Positions 18,139 through 27,315 are shown, counted from the first letter of the stretch. The stretch is DNA of 47,892 bases from JBEEJL01 sp043744215 (GCA_043744215.1 JAYTVC010000076.1:1-47892); one strand, 5' to 3'. Made by a program: numbers and translations. The notes: generated by a model from the letters alone, not told the origin.

Positions 18139-19461
18139 ATGAATAACGACCATTTTGCCCAGCGCAGCAAGCGCGCCGTGTGGCACCCATGCACGCAAAT
18201 GAAATCGCTCGAAGCGCTGCCGCCGATTGCCATTCAATCTGCGCGGGGCATGTGGCTTTACGATTACGACGGCAAGCGTTATCTCGACGGCATCAGTTCG
18301 TGGTGGGTAAATCTGTTCGGCCACGCCAATCCGCGCATCAACGCAGCGCTGCATGCGCAAATCGACCAGCTCGATCATGTGATGTTGGCGGGTTTAACGC
18401 ATGAGCCGGTGATTGCGCTATCGGAAAAATTATCGGCTCTCACGCAAAGCAAACTCGGCCATTGTTTTTACGGCTCCGACGGCGCATCGGCGACGGAGAT
18501 CGCGCTAAAAATGAGTTTTCATTTCTGGCGCAATAACGGCAAGCAAAACAAATATCACTTCATCAGCGTACAAAATGGCTATCACGGTGAAACCCTGGGA
18601 GCGCTGTCGGTCACCGACGTAGCGATATTCAAGGATGCCTACGCGCCGCTCATGCGTTGCAGCGCCGTGATGCCCAGCCCCGATTGGCGTTTGGCTGAAA
18701 CAGGCGAAGCACCGCGCGACTTCGCGCTGCGTTGCGCAGCGTCGGTAGAAAAATACTTGCAGCAACATCACGACACCATCGCTGCGTTTATCGTTGAGCC
18801 GCTGGTGCAAGGCGCGGCGGGCATGGCGATGCATCATCCCGTTTACCTGACACGCGTGCGGCAGTTGTGTAGCCAATATCAGGTTCATCTGATCACCGAC
18901 GAAATCGCCGTCGGCTTCGGCCGCACAGGAAGTTTCTTCGCCCACGCGCAAGCCAGCATCACGCCGGATTTTTTGTGTTTGTCCAAAGGCATTACCGGCG
19001 GATATCTGCCTTTGTCCGTCGTGATGACAGCGGACGAAATCTACCAGGCGTTTTATGACGACAGCGTGGCGCGGGGGTTTTTGCACAGCCATTCTTACAC
19101 CGGTAATGCCCTGGCCTGCCGCGCGGCATTGGCAGTGCTGGAAATTTTTGAGCAGGATAATGTGCTGGAAAAAAATCGCGCGACGCAAAAACGCCTCAAC
19201 GAATTGTGCGCGTCCGTTCAATCACACCCGGCCATTTCACATTTTCGAAACACCGGCATGATCTGGGCATTCGATGTCAAAACCGATAACCCAACATTCG
19301 CCCGCGATTTTTATCAGGCCGCGTTGAAAAACGAATTACTCTTGCGCCCCATCGGCAACAGCGTCTATTTCATGCCGCCCTATATCATCGACGACGACGA
19401 AGCGAAGCTGCTCGTCGACGGTGCGCTGAAAAGTCTCGACGAAGTGTTGCGAGCAAAATGA
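18139..19461 (+). CDS. bioA: adenosylmethionine-8-amino-7-oxononanoate aminotransferase
   Basis: Class III PLP aminotransferase that converts KAPA to DAPA with SAM as amino donor. Of 440 residues; the BioA-specific N terminus RAVWHPCTQMKS, the substrate residues in SSWWVNLFGHANPRIN, the DEIAVGFGRTG motif and the PLP lysine in LSKGITGGYLPLS are present. It starts 23 bp after bioF and overlaps bioD by 4 nt (ATGA). Confidence 0.96.
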   Translation: MNNDHFAQRSKRAVWHPCTQMKSLEALPPIAIQSARGMWLYDYDGKRYLDGISSWWVNLFGHANPRINAALHAQIDQLDHVMLAGLTHEPVIALSEKLSALTQSKLGHCFYGSDGASATEIALKMSFHFWRNNGKQNKYHFISVQNGYHGETLGALSVTDVAIFKDAYAPLMRCSAVMPSPDWRLAETGEAPRDFALRCAASVEKYLQQHHDTIAAFIVEPLVQGAAGMAMHHPVYLTRVRQLCSQYQVHLITDEIAVGFGRTGSFFAHAQASITPDFLCLSKGITGGYLPLSVVMTADEIYQAFYDDSVARGFLHSHSYTGNALACRAALAVLEIFEQDNVLEKNRATQKRLNELCASVQSHPAISHFRNTGMIWAFDVKTDNPTFARDFYQAALKNELLLRPIGNSVYFMPPYIIDDDEAKLLVDGALKSLDEVLRAK

Positions 19462-20117
19462 AACAAGCCTATTTCATTACCGGCACCGACACCGGCGTGG
19501 GTAAAACCCTGGTGACCTGCGGCTTGATGCGCGGCGCAGCCGCAAACGGATTCACCGTTGCGGGAATGAAGCCGATTGCTGCCGGCGCGACGATGACGCC
19601 AAACGGCTGGCGCAATGATGATGCGCAGGCCCTGAGTGAATGCGCAACCATAAAAATAGCGCATGAAATGCTAAACCCGTATTTTTTCAAACAACCGATT
19701 GCGCCGCATATCGCTGCACAAATTGAAAATGCGTCTATCGATATAGAGGTAATTCATGCTCGCTTCAAACAAATTTGTGAAGCGGCCGATAGGGTTTTTG
19801 TTGAGGGGGCTGGCGGCTTCAAGGTTCCGTTGAATGACCGACACGACATGAGCGATCTCGCGCTTGCGCTCAATCTCCCGGTTATTTTGGTTGTTGGCAT
19901 GCGCCTAGGTTGCTTGAATCATGCGCTGCTCACGCGCGACGCTATTTCAGCAAAAGGTTTGCAACTCGCTGGATGGGTGGCAAATCAGGTGGATGCGCAA
20001 ATGGCCATGTTTGACGATAACAAAAATTATCTGGCTGAACACATGGGCGCACCGCTGCTCTGCGTGATGCCGTTTATGACGGCACAAGAACAAACATTAT
20101 TTTCAATGAAATTATAG
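19458..20117 (+). CDS. bioD: dethiobiotin synthetase
   Basis: ATP-dependent carboxylation and ring closure of DAPA to dethiobiotin. 219 residues with the P-loop GTDTGVGKT near the N terminus, MKPIAAGA for substrate binding and VEGAGGFKVPL. Last gene of the bio operon, convergent with the ferredoxin gene; the 74-bp gap contains a perfect AT palindrome but no GC-rich terminator. Confidence 0.95.
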   Translation: MKQAYFITGTDTGVGKTLVTCGLMRGAAANGFTVAGMKPIAAGATMTPNGWRNDDAQALSECATIKIAHEMLNPYFFKQPIAPHIAAQIENASIDIEVIHARFKQICEAADRVFVEGAGGFKVPLNDRHDMSDLALALNLPVILVVGMRLGCLNHALLTRDAISAKGLQLAGWVANQVDAQMAMFDDNKNYLAEHMGAPLLCVMPFMTAQEQTLFSMKL

Positions 20118-20143
20118 TGTGCAGGCTTCAATCGGCATTTTTT

Positions 20144-20177
20144 GTAACTATTTGATTATATTGAATAATTATTCAAT
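20144..20177 (-). promoter_or_regulatory. recurrent AT-rich motif, IHF-like site 4, with palindrome
   Basis: Minus-strand ATTCAATATAATCAAATAG followed by TTAC; positions 20145-20157 match the IHF consensus. It runs into the perfect palindrome TTGAATAATTATTCAA (20161-20176). It lies between convergent bioD and the ferredoxin gene, so a promoter role is unlikely. Confidence 0.55.
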
Positions 20178-20191
20178 TCCAGTGCGCGAAT

Positions 20192-20443
20192 TCAAGCACT
20201 TTTCTGCAGGAATAAATATTTTTCGTGTAGCTGCGCTTTGGTTTCCACCACGTCGGGGTTCAGCGGTATGCAATCGACGGGGCAGACTTCAACGCATTGC
20301 GGCGTGTCGTAGTGGCCGACGCATTCAGTGCATTTTTTCGGGTCGATGATGTAAATTTCAGCGCCTTGCGAGATGGCGTTGTTCGGGCATTCGGGTTCGC
20401 ACACATCGCAGTTAATGCATTCGTCGGTAATCATGAGCGACAT
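20192..20443 (-). CDS. 2[4Fe-4S] ferredoxin, YfhL type
   Basis: An 83-residue electron carrier. The first cluster motif is CINCDVCEPECP and the second is CTECVGHYDTPQCVEVCP, with the insertion between cysteines typical of the YfhL / FdxA group. The C-terminal extension of about 25 residues also fits. It lies 15 bp downstream of coaD on the same strand, a frequent arrangement in Betaproteobacteria (rsmD-coaD-fdx). Confidence 0.95.
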   Translation of the reverse strand: MSLMITDECINCDVCEPECPNNAISQGAEIYIIDPKKCTECVGHYDTPQCVEVCPVDCIPLNPDVVETKAQLHEKYLFLQKSA

Positions 20444-20458
20444 AATATTTATCCTGAA

Positions 20459-20938
20459 TTAGCTTTTTTGCCTTGCGCGCAATCTCACCGCTACATTTGC
20501 CGGAACAAAATCGCTGACGTCACCGCCGAGGCTGGAGATTTCGCGCACGATGCTGGCCGACACAAACATGTATTCATCCGACGGGGTGAGAAACAGGGTT
20601 TCGACACCGGGCAGCAGCTTGCGGTTCATTCCGGCCATTTGAAATTCGTATTCGAAGTCGGAGACGGCGCGCAAGCCGCGCAAAATCACGCTCGCTCCGC
20701 TGTGCATGAGAAAGTCGCTGAGCAATCCGCTAAAGCCGACCACATGCACATTCGCGCAATCTTTCAGTGTTTCGCGCGCCATGTCGATGCGTTCTTCCAG
20801 GGTGAAAAAAGGTTTTTTGGCTTTGCTGTCGGCGACGGCCAGCACAACTTCGCTGAACAGGCGCGACGCGCGACGCACGAGATCGTCATGGCCTAATGTG
20901 AGGGGGTCAAAGGTTCCGGGATAAACGGCGCGTATCAT
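20459..20938 (-). CDS. coaD: phosphopantetheine adenylyltransferase
   Basis: Transfers AMP from ATP to 4'-phosphopantetheine, penultimate step of coenzyme A synthesis. The 159 residues start MIRAVYPGTFDPLTLGH, where the nucleotidyltransferase signature HxGH-like T/H..GH is present, and include the substrate-binding LRGLRAVSDFEYEFQMAGMN. It overlaps rsmD by 4 nt. The window also encodes coaE, the last CoA enzyme, at 41.7-42.3 kb. Confidence 0.97.
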   Translation of the reverse strand: MIRAVYPGTFDPLTLGHDDLVRRASRLFSEVVLAVADSKAKKPFFTLEERIDMARETLKDCANVHVVGFSGLLSDFLMHSGASVILRGLRAVSDFEYEFQMAGMNRKLLPGVETLFLTPSDEYMFVSASIVREISSLGGDVSDFVPANVAVRLRARQKS

Positions 20939-21504
20939 AGGGTTTCCTGCATAGTTCGTTCCTGATTTATCAATTGAATCAACCCAAAATATACGTGCCC
21001 GGCGCGGCTATTTTTAGCCATGTGCCATGGCGCGTCAAAGGCGAGTTTGCCATCGTTTTCCACATACACCAGCGCACCCGGCTTCATCAGTGACGGCAAC
21101 AAGGGCAACAGTAGCGGCAACAGCCTGAGCTTGTATGGTGGATCCAGAAAAATAATATCGTACCGTTGCCCTTCGCTTTTCGCATATTGTAAGGCATCGC
21201 CCTGCACTATTTGCAGATTTTGCGCAGAGAGTTTGGTGGCATTTTCTTCAAGTGCCAATATAGCCGATCTCGCAGCGTCAACCATCACTACCTGTTCAGC
21301 CCCCCGCGACAGAGCTTCAAATCCCAGCGCGCCTGAACCGGCAAACAAATCGAGGCAGGTTTTGCCGTGCAAAGTTTGCCCGAGCCAGTTAAACAGTGTT
21401 TCGCGCACTCGGTCAGGCGTGGGGCGCAGGCCTTCCGCTTCGGTAAACTCGATGATGCGGCTGCGCCACTCGCCACCGATGATACGCAGGCGACTCATTT
21501 TCAT
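20935..21504 (-). CDS. rsmD: 16S rRNA (guanine966-N2)-methyltransferase
   Basis: SAM-dependent methylation of G966 in 16S rRNA. The Rossmann-fold motif LDLFAGSGALGFEALSRGA and the catalytic DPPY are visible, and the N terminus RIIGGEWRSR is typical. The frame extends to a TTG at 21531, but the family starts at MSRLRIIGG or just before, so I chose the ATG at 21504 (189 residues); 21498 is equally possible. Divergent from ftsY across about 100 bp. Confidence 0.94.
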   Translation of the reverse strand: MKMSRLRIIGGEWRSRIIEFTEAEGLRPTPDRVRETLFNWLGQTLHGKTCLDLFAGSGALGFEALSRGAEQVVMVDAARSAILALEENATKLSAQNLQIVQGDALQYAKSEGQRYDIIFLDPPYKLRLLPLLLPLLPSLMKPGALVYVENDGKLAFDAPWHMAKNSRAGHVYFGLIQLINQERTMQETL

Positions 21505-21608
21505 TTTTTGCGGTTTATTTGCGTCGGGCAAAGTAGCCCCCTGCGATGGATAACGTTAGAATGTTACCTTAAAATCTCTTCATCGCCCGTCAAGGGACGT
21601 CGCCATTC

Positions 21609-22637
21609 ATGTTCAGTTTTTTCAAATCCAAAGCCGATAAAAACAAATCGCCCGTTGCGAACACTGAGCACCCTGTTTCAGTCATTGTTTCAGTCATTGA
21701 CCCACCGCCAGAAAAAACGCCCGACAAAGCCGCCGGCTGGGCCGCGCGCCTCAAGGCCGGGTTGTCGCGCACGCGAGAAAACCTTACCGGCAAACTCGGC
21801 GGCATTTTCACTCGTGGCAAAATTGATGATGAACTCTACAACGAACTGGAAACGATTCTGCTCACCGCCGATGTCGGCACGACGGCAACAGAACGCCTGC
21901 TGAAAGATTTGCGCGCGCTGGTAAAAAAAGAAAAACTCGCCGACGCTGCCGACATCAAGCCGGCGCTGCAATCGGTGTTGCTGGATTTATTGCAGCCTCT
22001 CGAAGTGCCGCTGAACGTGAATGCTTCCAAACCATTTGTCATCATGCTTGCGGGCGTGAACGGTGCGGGCAAAACCACTACCATCGGCAAACTCGCCAAG
22101 TTGTATCAGGCCCAAGGTAAAACCGTTTTACTTGCGGCGGGCGACACGTTTCGCGCCGCCGCCCGCGAGCAATTGCAGGTGTGGGGCGAGCGCAATGGCA
22201 TCACCGTGGTGATGCAGGAAAAGGGCGATTCGGCAGCCGTGATTTTCGACGCCGTGCAATCAGCCAAAGCGAAAGGCATCGACATCGTGCTGGCCGACAC
22301 CGCAGGCCGCTTGCCGACCCAATTGCATTTGATGGAAGAAATCAAAAAAGTAAAACGCGTCATCGACAAGGCGCTGCCCGGCGCGCCGCACGAAACCTTG
22401 CTGGTACTTGACGCCAACACGGGGCAAAATGCCGTGCAGCAGGTAAAAGTTTTTGACGATGCGCTGAAACTTTCCGGCCTCGTGATTACAAAACTCGACG
22501 GCACGGCCAAAGGCGGGGCGATTGCGTCCATTGCCGCCACGCGACCCATTCCTGTGCGATATATTGGCGTCGGTGAAATGATTGAAGACTTGCGGCCATT
22601 CAACGCAAAAGATTTTGTGGAGGCGATGTTTGAATAA
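21609..22637 (+). CDS. ftsY: signal recognition particle receptor
   Basis: Membrane-associated SRP GTPase that docks ribosome-SRP complexes at the translocon. 342 residues: a short acidic/basic A region (1-50), N domain, and G domain with GVNGAGKTTTIGKLA (149-163), DTAGRLPTQ and TKLDGTAKGG. It stands upstream of ftsE and ftsX as in E. coli, separated from ftsE by 103 bp that hold a degenerate copy of the 8.7-kb repeat. Its partner Ffh is at the end of the window. Confidence 0.97.
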   Translation: MFSFFKSKADKNKSPVANTEHPVSVIVSVIDPPPEKTPDKAAGWAARLKAGLSRTRENLTGKLGGIFTRGKIDDELYNELETILLTADVGTTATERLLKDLRALVKKEKLADAADIKPALQSVLLDLLQPLEVPLNVNASKPFVIMLAGVNGAGKTTTIGKLAKLYQAQGKTVLLAAGDTFRAAAREQLQVWGERNGITVVMQEKGDSAAVIFDAVQSAKAKGIDIVLADTAGRLPTQLHLMEEIKKVKRVIDKALPGAPHETLLVLDANTGQNAVQQVKVFDDALKLSGLVITKLDGTAKGGAIASIAATRPIPVRYIGVGEMIEDLRPFNAKDFVEAMFE

Positions 22638-22642
22638 TGCGT

Positions 22643-22719
22643 TTGTCATTTTGAGCGGCAGCGAAGCATCGCGCGCGCGCAAAATCAAAACCCTATTCTT
22701 CGCAGCCGCACATCATGAC
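22643..22719. repeat. degenerate copy of the 8.7-kb palindromic repeat (copy E)
   Basis: It has the left arm TTGTCATTTTGAGCGGCAGC, the core words CGCGC and AAATCAAAACC, and a right arm TTCTTCGCAGCCGC ending CATGACG. Shorter and more diverged than copies A-D; lies between ftsY and ftsE. Confidence 0.65.
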
Positions 22720-22740
22720 GATTTTCACGGAATTATATAA

Positions 22741-23394
22741 GTGATTGAATTTAATAACATTTCAAAGCGTTACCCCAACGGCTACGAAGCGCTGAAAAAC
22801 GTTTCGTTGCGCGTGGACAAAGGCGAAATGATATTCATCACCGGCCATTCGGGCGCGGGCAAATCGACGTTGTTGAAACTTGTCGCGGGCATTGAAACGG
22901 CATCGCACGGTTCGGTCATCGTCAACGGCCATAACGTCGGCAAGTTGCGCGAATCGGCACTGGCAGTCTTGCGGCGAAATATCGGCCTGGTGTTTCAGGA
23001 TCACAAATTATTATTCGACCGCAATGTGTTTGAAAACGTCGCGCTGCCACTCTACATCAGCAGCTACGCGCCGAAAGAAGCGGTCAAACGTGTGCGCGCG
23101 GCGCTGGATAAGGTAGGATTATTGGGCCGCGAAAAACATCACCCCGTTACCCTTTCCGGCGGTGAACAACAACGCCTGTGCATTGCCCGCGCGATTGTAA
23201 ACCGTCCATCCATCTTGATTGCCGATGAGCCGACAGGCAACCTCGATGCGGAATACGCAGCGCAGATTGTCGATTTGTTCAAGTCGTTCAATCAAGTCGG
23301 CGTGACCACGATGATTTCAACCCATGACGCGGCGATGATTGAAAAACTCAAACCGCGCACCATTTACCTGGACCACGGAAAGCTGGTTGCATGA
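22741..23394 (+). CDS. ftsE: cell division ATP-binding protein
   Basis: ATPase subunit of the FtsEX complex that links the Z ring to periplasmic peptidoglycan hydrolase activation. 217 residues with Walker A GHSGAGKST, Q-loop near LVFQDHKLL, signature LSGGEQQR and Walker B ILIADEPTGNLD. The start codon is GTG. FtsX follows 13 bp later on the same strand. Confidence 0.96.
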   Translation: MIEFNNISKRYPNGYEALKNVSLRVDKGEMIFITGHSGAGKSTLLKLVAGIETASHGSVIVNGHNVGKLRESALAVLRRNIGLVFQDHKLLFDRNVFENVALPLYISSYAPKEAVKRVRAALDKVGLLGREKHHPVTLSGGEQQRLCIARAIVNRPSILIADEPTGNLDAEYAAQIVDLFKSFNQVGVTTMISTHDAAMIEKLKPRTIYLDHGKLVA

Positions 23395-23407
23395 AAAAGA
23401 TGACGTC

Positions 23408-24316
23408 ATGATCGCCTGGTCGAGACAACACAAACAGGCCTTCGCGGCCGCGTGGCGGCGCATGGCACAGCAACCTTTAATAAGCATTTTCAGCGTGCTG
23501 GTAATCGGCATTGCGTTGGCACTACCGACCTCATTATTTGTCGCGCTTCAAAATTTTAACCTGTTGGCCGGCCGCGTCAACGCGGAGCCGCAGCTCTCTT
23601 TATATCTCGCCGCCAACGCGTCGGCGGCCGATGCGCAGCAAACGGAAGCGCTGCTCAAGGCGCATGCTGACGTGGCGAGCTACCGTTTTATTCCCCGCGA
23701 TGAAGCCTTAAAAGAAATGAAAAACGGCGCGGGCATTAACGACGTCCTAACCGCGCTCGAAAAAAACCCGCTGCCCGATGCGTTTATCATCCGCGCCAAA
23801 AGCAGCAAGCCCGATGCGCTGACAGCGCTACGTGACGAGTTTTTGAAATGGTCAAAAGTCGAGCACGTACAACTGGATTCCGTCTGGGCGAAAAAACTCG
23901 CCAGCCTCAACAGTCTTGCGCAAAAAGCTGTGTTGCTGTTAGCGGTGTTATTGGGCGTGGCGCTGGTGGCGATTACTGGCAACACGATCCGTTTGCAAAT
24001 TCTCACGCAAAAAGATGAAATCGAAGTGGGCAAGTTGATCGGCGCGACGAATGGTTTTATCCGCCGCCCGTATTTATATTTCGGCGCATTACAGGGTTTA
24101 CTGGGCGGCTTGTGCGCATTGGGCATCGTGTGGTTTTCGATGCGCTGGCTCGGCGCCAATGTGGCCGAGTTATTGCAATTGTACGAAAGCGATTTTCATC
24201 TCGCGCCGTTGACATTCAATTACAGTCTCGCCATCGCCGCCATTGCCGCTTTATTGGGCTGGCTCGGCGCCCATGGTTCAGTCGGGCTTTATTTACGCAA
24301 GATCGTATCCGCTTAA
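23408..24316 (+). CDS. ftsX: cell division permease protein
   Basis: Inner-membrane partner of FtsE. 302 residues with one N-terminal TM helix (about residues 30-50), a periplasmic domain (about 60-155) and three C-terminal helices, the standard FtsX topology. I chose the ATG at 23408 (MIAWSRQHKQAF); the frame is open further upstream inside ftsE from a TTG at 23339, but that part is not FtsX-like. An ATG at 23391 overlapping the ftsE stop is in another frame and closes after six codons. Confidence 0.95.
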   Translation: MIAWSRQHKQAFAAAWRRMAQQPLISIFSVLVIGIALALPTSLFVALQNFNLLAGRVNAEPQLSLYLAANASAADAQQTEALLKAHADVASYRFIPRDEALKEMKNGAGINDVLTALEKNPLPDAFIIRAKSSKPDALTALRDEFLKWSKVEHVQLDSVWAKKLASLNSLAQKAVLLLAVLLGVALVAITGNTIRLQILTQKDEIEVGKLIGATNGFIRRPYLYFGALQGLLGGLCALGIVWFSMRWLGANVAELLQLYESDFHLAPLTFNYSLAIAAIAALLGWLGAHGSVGLYLRKIVSA

Positions 24317-24463
24317 CGGGGTTGTGCCAGTTGCAAAAGTTTGCGTTATGTTTATATGCCTCACTCAAACAAGAAATTTATTGCTCATAATGACGCTTAT
24401 TTTCGGCTACGCTGTGCGCTGGAAAAACCTTTTCGCAATTAAAATTTCCCGTTTGGGCAATTA

Positions 24464-24490
24464 TTATAACTCATTGATTATATTCATATT
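24464..24490 (-). promoter_or_regulatory. recurrent AT-rich motif, IHF-like site 5
   Basis: Minus-strand AATATGAATATAATCAATG followed by AGTTATAA. Positions 24467-24479 match the IHF consensus. It lies 40 bp upstream of the GMC oxidoreductase gene. Confidence 0.55.
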
Positions 24491-24530
24491 TATTACCCGC
24501 TTGGATTGTGATTTTTGAGAAAAAACGAAC

Positions 24531-26165
24531 ATGTTTATCGACTCGCGCCAGATGGCTGATGGCAGCTCCATTCAAACCACCGTATGCATTATCGGCGGTG
24601 GCGTCGCCGGTATTACCATTGCGCTGGAAATGGAAAAACTGGGCATCGATTGCTGTCTGCTGGAAAGCGGCGGCCATGCGCCCGACGATGCCACTAGAGA
24701 TTTATATCGCGGTGAAAACATCGGCCTGCCTTATTTGTTTGCCGACAGTTGCCGAAGCCGATTTCTCGGCGGCAGTAGCAATTGCTGGGGCGGCTGGTGC
24801 AAACCGTTTGATGATCTTGATTTTCAACAGCGCGATTGGGTGCCCAACAGCGGCTGGCCCTTCGGCCCGGAAGCGCTCGAACCGTATTATCAACGCGTGC
24901 ATGATCTATTGAAGCTTGGCCCAGTCAATTACGACCCGGCCTTCTGGGAAGCCGCCATCAACCGCGCCGATGTGCGCCGCCTGCCATTTACCGACGACAA
25001 AATCCAGGATGTGATCAGCCAGTTCAGCCCGCCCGCGCGTTTTGGCAAGCTGTATCAACAACAATTGGCCAAAGCGAAACACATCCGCACGTATTTGTAT
25101 GCCAACGCGGTGGATATTCAAACTGACGAGGCCGCCCGCAACGTGACGCATGTGCAAGTAAAAACCCTGAGCGGAAAAAATATTTCTGTTCATGCGAAGC
25201 AATTTATTCTCGCCACCGGCGGCATTGAAAATGCGCGACTATTATTAGCATCGAACAAAGCACGGCCTGCCGGCCTAGGCAATGATCACGATGTAGTGGG
25301 CCGTTACTACATGGATCACCCGCGTGCGTACTGGGGCGAAATCCAGCCGAAGGATCCGAAGTACCGTAACAAACTGTATGACCACAAATTTCATTTCCAT
25401 AGCCGCGCAGTGGCCGCCCACGGAGTAAGCATCGCAGGCAATTTCAAATTGAAACCTGAAGTGCAGGCGCAGGAACGTGTACTCAATTCGCAGGTTTGGT
25501 TCTCTTCGATTTTTCCGGGCGAAGGTAGCGACGCCATGTATGCGCTGATCCGCATCAAACAGGCGTTGCACAGCATGGAGCAACCGGGGTTTAGCCTGAC
25601 GCGCGATTTATTCACGCTACTTGCCAATCCTATCGTAACCACCGCTTTTGTCACCGCGCGCTTTTTGCAGCCGGCCGGCTGGGTCAAGCACATGAAATTC
25701 ATGGCCATCGCCGAATGCGATCCTCAAGCGGATAGCCGCATCATGCTCTCGGATCAGCGTGACGCCCTCGGTATGCGCCGTGTAAAAGTGGATTGGCGCA
25801 TGAGCGAGTTGGTCAAGCGCACTTTTGACCGCACCTTCACGCTCGCTGCCGAAGAGCTGGAGCGGCAAGGCATATGGGATGTCACCCCCGACGCGCCGTT
25901 TGAAGGCCGCGACTGGCCCGACAACATGGAAATGGGCACTTGGCACCACATGGGCAGCACACGCATGCACGCTTCGCCCAAGCTTGGCGTTGTCGATCAC
26001 GATTGCAAAGTGCATGGCATGGCCAACTTATATATCGCCGGCAGTTCCGTTTTTCCAACGGGCGGCTGTAACTTTCCTACCATTATGCTGACCGCTTTGG
26101 CGTTGCGACTGTCTGAGCAACTTGCCCGGCAAATACGCTTGCCGGCCGCTGGGCTGGCGGCTTGA
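24531..26165 (+). CDS. GMC family FAD-dependent oxidoreductase
   Basis: 544 residues. The N-terminal dinucleotide-binding motif is IIGGGVAGITIALEMEKLG with the acidic residue in LLESGG, then SRFLGGSSNCWGGWC, typical of GMC enzymes. The C-terminal catalytic region has GTWHHMGSTRMH and the closing FAD segment LYIAGSSVFPTGGCNFPTIM. GMC enzymes oxidise alcohols, sugars or sterols; the substrate is not evident. No signal peptide and no cytochrome or gluconate-dehydrogenase subunit partner nearby. It ends 73 bp before rpoH, and its stop lies just upstream of the CIRCE operator. Confidence 0.88.
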   Translation: MFIDSRQMADGSSIQTTVCIIGGGVAGITIALEMEKLGIDCCLLESGGHAPDDATRDLYRGENIGLPYLFADSCRSRFLGGSSNCWGGWCKPFDDLDFQQRDWVPNSGWPFGPEALEPYYQRVHDLLKLGPVNYDPAFWEAAINRADVRRLPFTDDKIQDVISQFSPPARFGKLYQQQLAKAKHIRTYLYANAVDIQTDEAARNVTHVQVKTLSGKNISVHAKQFILATGGIENARLLLASNKARPAGLGNDHDVVGRYYMDHPRAYWGEIQPKDPKYRNKLYDHKFHFHSRAVAAHGVSIAGNFKLKPEVQAQERVLNSQVWFSSIFPGEGSDAMYALIRIKQALHSMEQPGFSLTRDLFTLLANPIVTTAFVTARFLQPAGWVKHMKFMAIAECDPQADSRIMLSDQRDALGMRRVKVDWRMSELVKRTFDRTFTLAAEELERQGIWDVTPDAPFEGRDWPDNMEMGTWHHMGSTRMHASPKLGVVDHDCKVHGMANLYIAGSSVFPTGGCNFPTIMLTALALRLSEQLARQIRLPAAGLAA

Positions 26166-26184
26166 AATGGAACTAATTGCCCTG

Positions 26185-26211
26185 CTGGCACTCTGATATC
26201 AGGAGTGCTAA
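26185..26211. promoter_or_regulatory. CIRCE operator (HrcA binding site) of rpoH
   Basis: CTGGCACTC, 9 nt, GAGTGCTAA. The CIRCE consensus is TTAGCACTC-N9-GAGTGCTAA: the right arm matches 9 of 9, the left arm 7 of 9, and the spacing is exact. A plausible sigma-70 promoter overlaps it (CTGGCA at 26185-26190, 18 nt, TAAAAT at 26209-26214), so HrcA bound here would block rpoH transcription. Confidence 0.85.
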
Positions 26212-26238
26212 AATGAGCATTGTTCGGGAGAAAATACA

Positions 26239-27087
26239 ATGAATTCAATGACTTTTCCTATACCTTCCGCCGTTGGCAGCCTGGAAAACTACGTCCAGTT
26301 TGTTAATCGCGTGCCCTTGCTTACGCAGGAAGAGGAAACGGATTTAGGTCGCCGCTTGCAAGCATCCGGCGACGTTAACGCTGCGCGCCAATTGGTGATG
26401 TCACACTTGCGGCTGGTGGTATCGATCGCCCGCAATTACAACGGCTACGGCTTGCCCCAGGCGGATTTAATTCAGGAAGGCAACATCGGCTTGATGAAAG
26501 CGGTCAAACGCTTCGACCCCGAACGCGGCGTGCGTTTAGTTTCGTTCGCCATGCACTGGATCAAAGCCGAGATGCACGAATTCATTTTGCGCAACTGGCG
26601 TCTGGTAAAAATCGCCACTACCAAAGCGCAACGCAAATTATTTTTTAACCTGCGCAGCATGAAGCCCGGCTTCGGCGCGCTATCGCCCGCCGAAACACAA
26701 TCTATCGCCAAACAACTCGGCGTCAAACCGGAAGAAGTGTCGGAAATGGAAACGCGCTTGAGCGGACAAGACATCTCGCTCGAACCGCAAACCGACGACG
26801 AAGAAAACTGGATCAGCCCGATTGCGTATTTAACCGACGACAGCGCCGAACCGTCGCAACAACTCGAAACCATCGAGAGCCAAACCAACAGCGACGCCGG
26901 ACTCAAACTCGCCCTCGCCCAACTCGACACCCGCAGCCGCAAAATCATCGAATCCCGCTGGCTGCGCGAAAAAGACCAAGCGACTTTGCATGATCTCGCT
27001 GACGAGTTTGGCGTGTCAGCCGAGCGCATCCGCCAGATAGAAGTGAAGGCGATGCAGAAAATGAAAACGGCTTTGGTGGCGCAATAA
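26239..27087 (+). CDS. rpoH: RNA polymerase sigma-32 factor
   Basis: Heat-shock sigma factor. 282 residues with region 2 (DLIQEGNIGLMKAVKRFDP, then GVRLVSFAMHWIKAEMHEFI) and the RpoH box QRKLFFNLR at 131-139, which separates it from RpoD and RpoS. Region 4 HTH is near the C terminus (LADEFGVSAERIRQIEVKAM). GGGAG lies 9-13 nt upstream of the ATG. Transcription is probably under HrcA through the CIRCE element; a strong terminator follows 20 bp after the stop. Confidence 0.97.
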   Translation: MNSMTFPIPSAVGSLENYVQFVNRVPLLTQEEETDLGRRLQASGDVNAARQLVMSHLRLVVSIARNYNGYGLPQADLIQEGNIGLMKAVKRFDPERGVRLVSFAMHWIKAEMHEFILRNWRLVKIATTKAQRKLFFNLRSMKPGFGALSPAETQSIAKQLGVKPEEVSEMETRLSGQDISLEPQTDDEENWISPIAYLTDDSAEPSQQLETIESQTNSDAGLKLALAQLDTRSRKIIESRWLREKDQATLHDLADEFGVSAERIRQIEVKAMQKMKTALVAQ

Positions 27088-27106
27088 TTTTTCTGCGGCG
27101 CAAAAC

Positions 27107-27134
27107 AAAATGGCAGCCTGATGGCTGCCATTTT
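27107..27134 (+). terminator. rpoH terminator
   Basis: A perfect 12-bp stem, AAAATGGCAGCC with GGCTGCCATTTT, around TGAT, followed by more T (run of seven). The next 270 bp up to the small ORF at 27404 are AT-rich with no gene; they hold the AT-rich motif at 27316 and only weak promoter-like hexamers. Confidence 0.93.
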
Positions 27135-27315
27135 TTTGTCAGTGCAAAGACAAACTACATCAGCCGATACATTTTTCGTAATTCACCTAGTGTCCTATTA
27201 CTTCATACGGATGCCTAATAAAAGCGTGCGAGCTTATCGCGAATTTGATCTAGTAATTTGAGTTGATAGGTAGTTGAGGTGATTTTTTTAACCGTTTTTG
27301 GCTTTATTAATTTAA

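Noticed and set aside
16964..20117. Bio operon as incomplete or decaying
   Set aside because: All three genes are full length with intact motifs; bioB and bioC are often elsewhere in Betaproteobacteria.
26161..26167. CTTGAAA before rpoH as a sigma-32 -35 element
   Set aside because: No CCCCAT-like -10 at the required distance; it is the end of the GMC gene.
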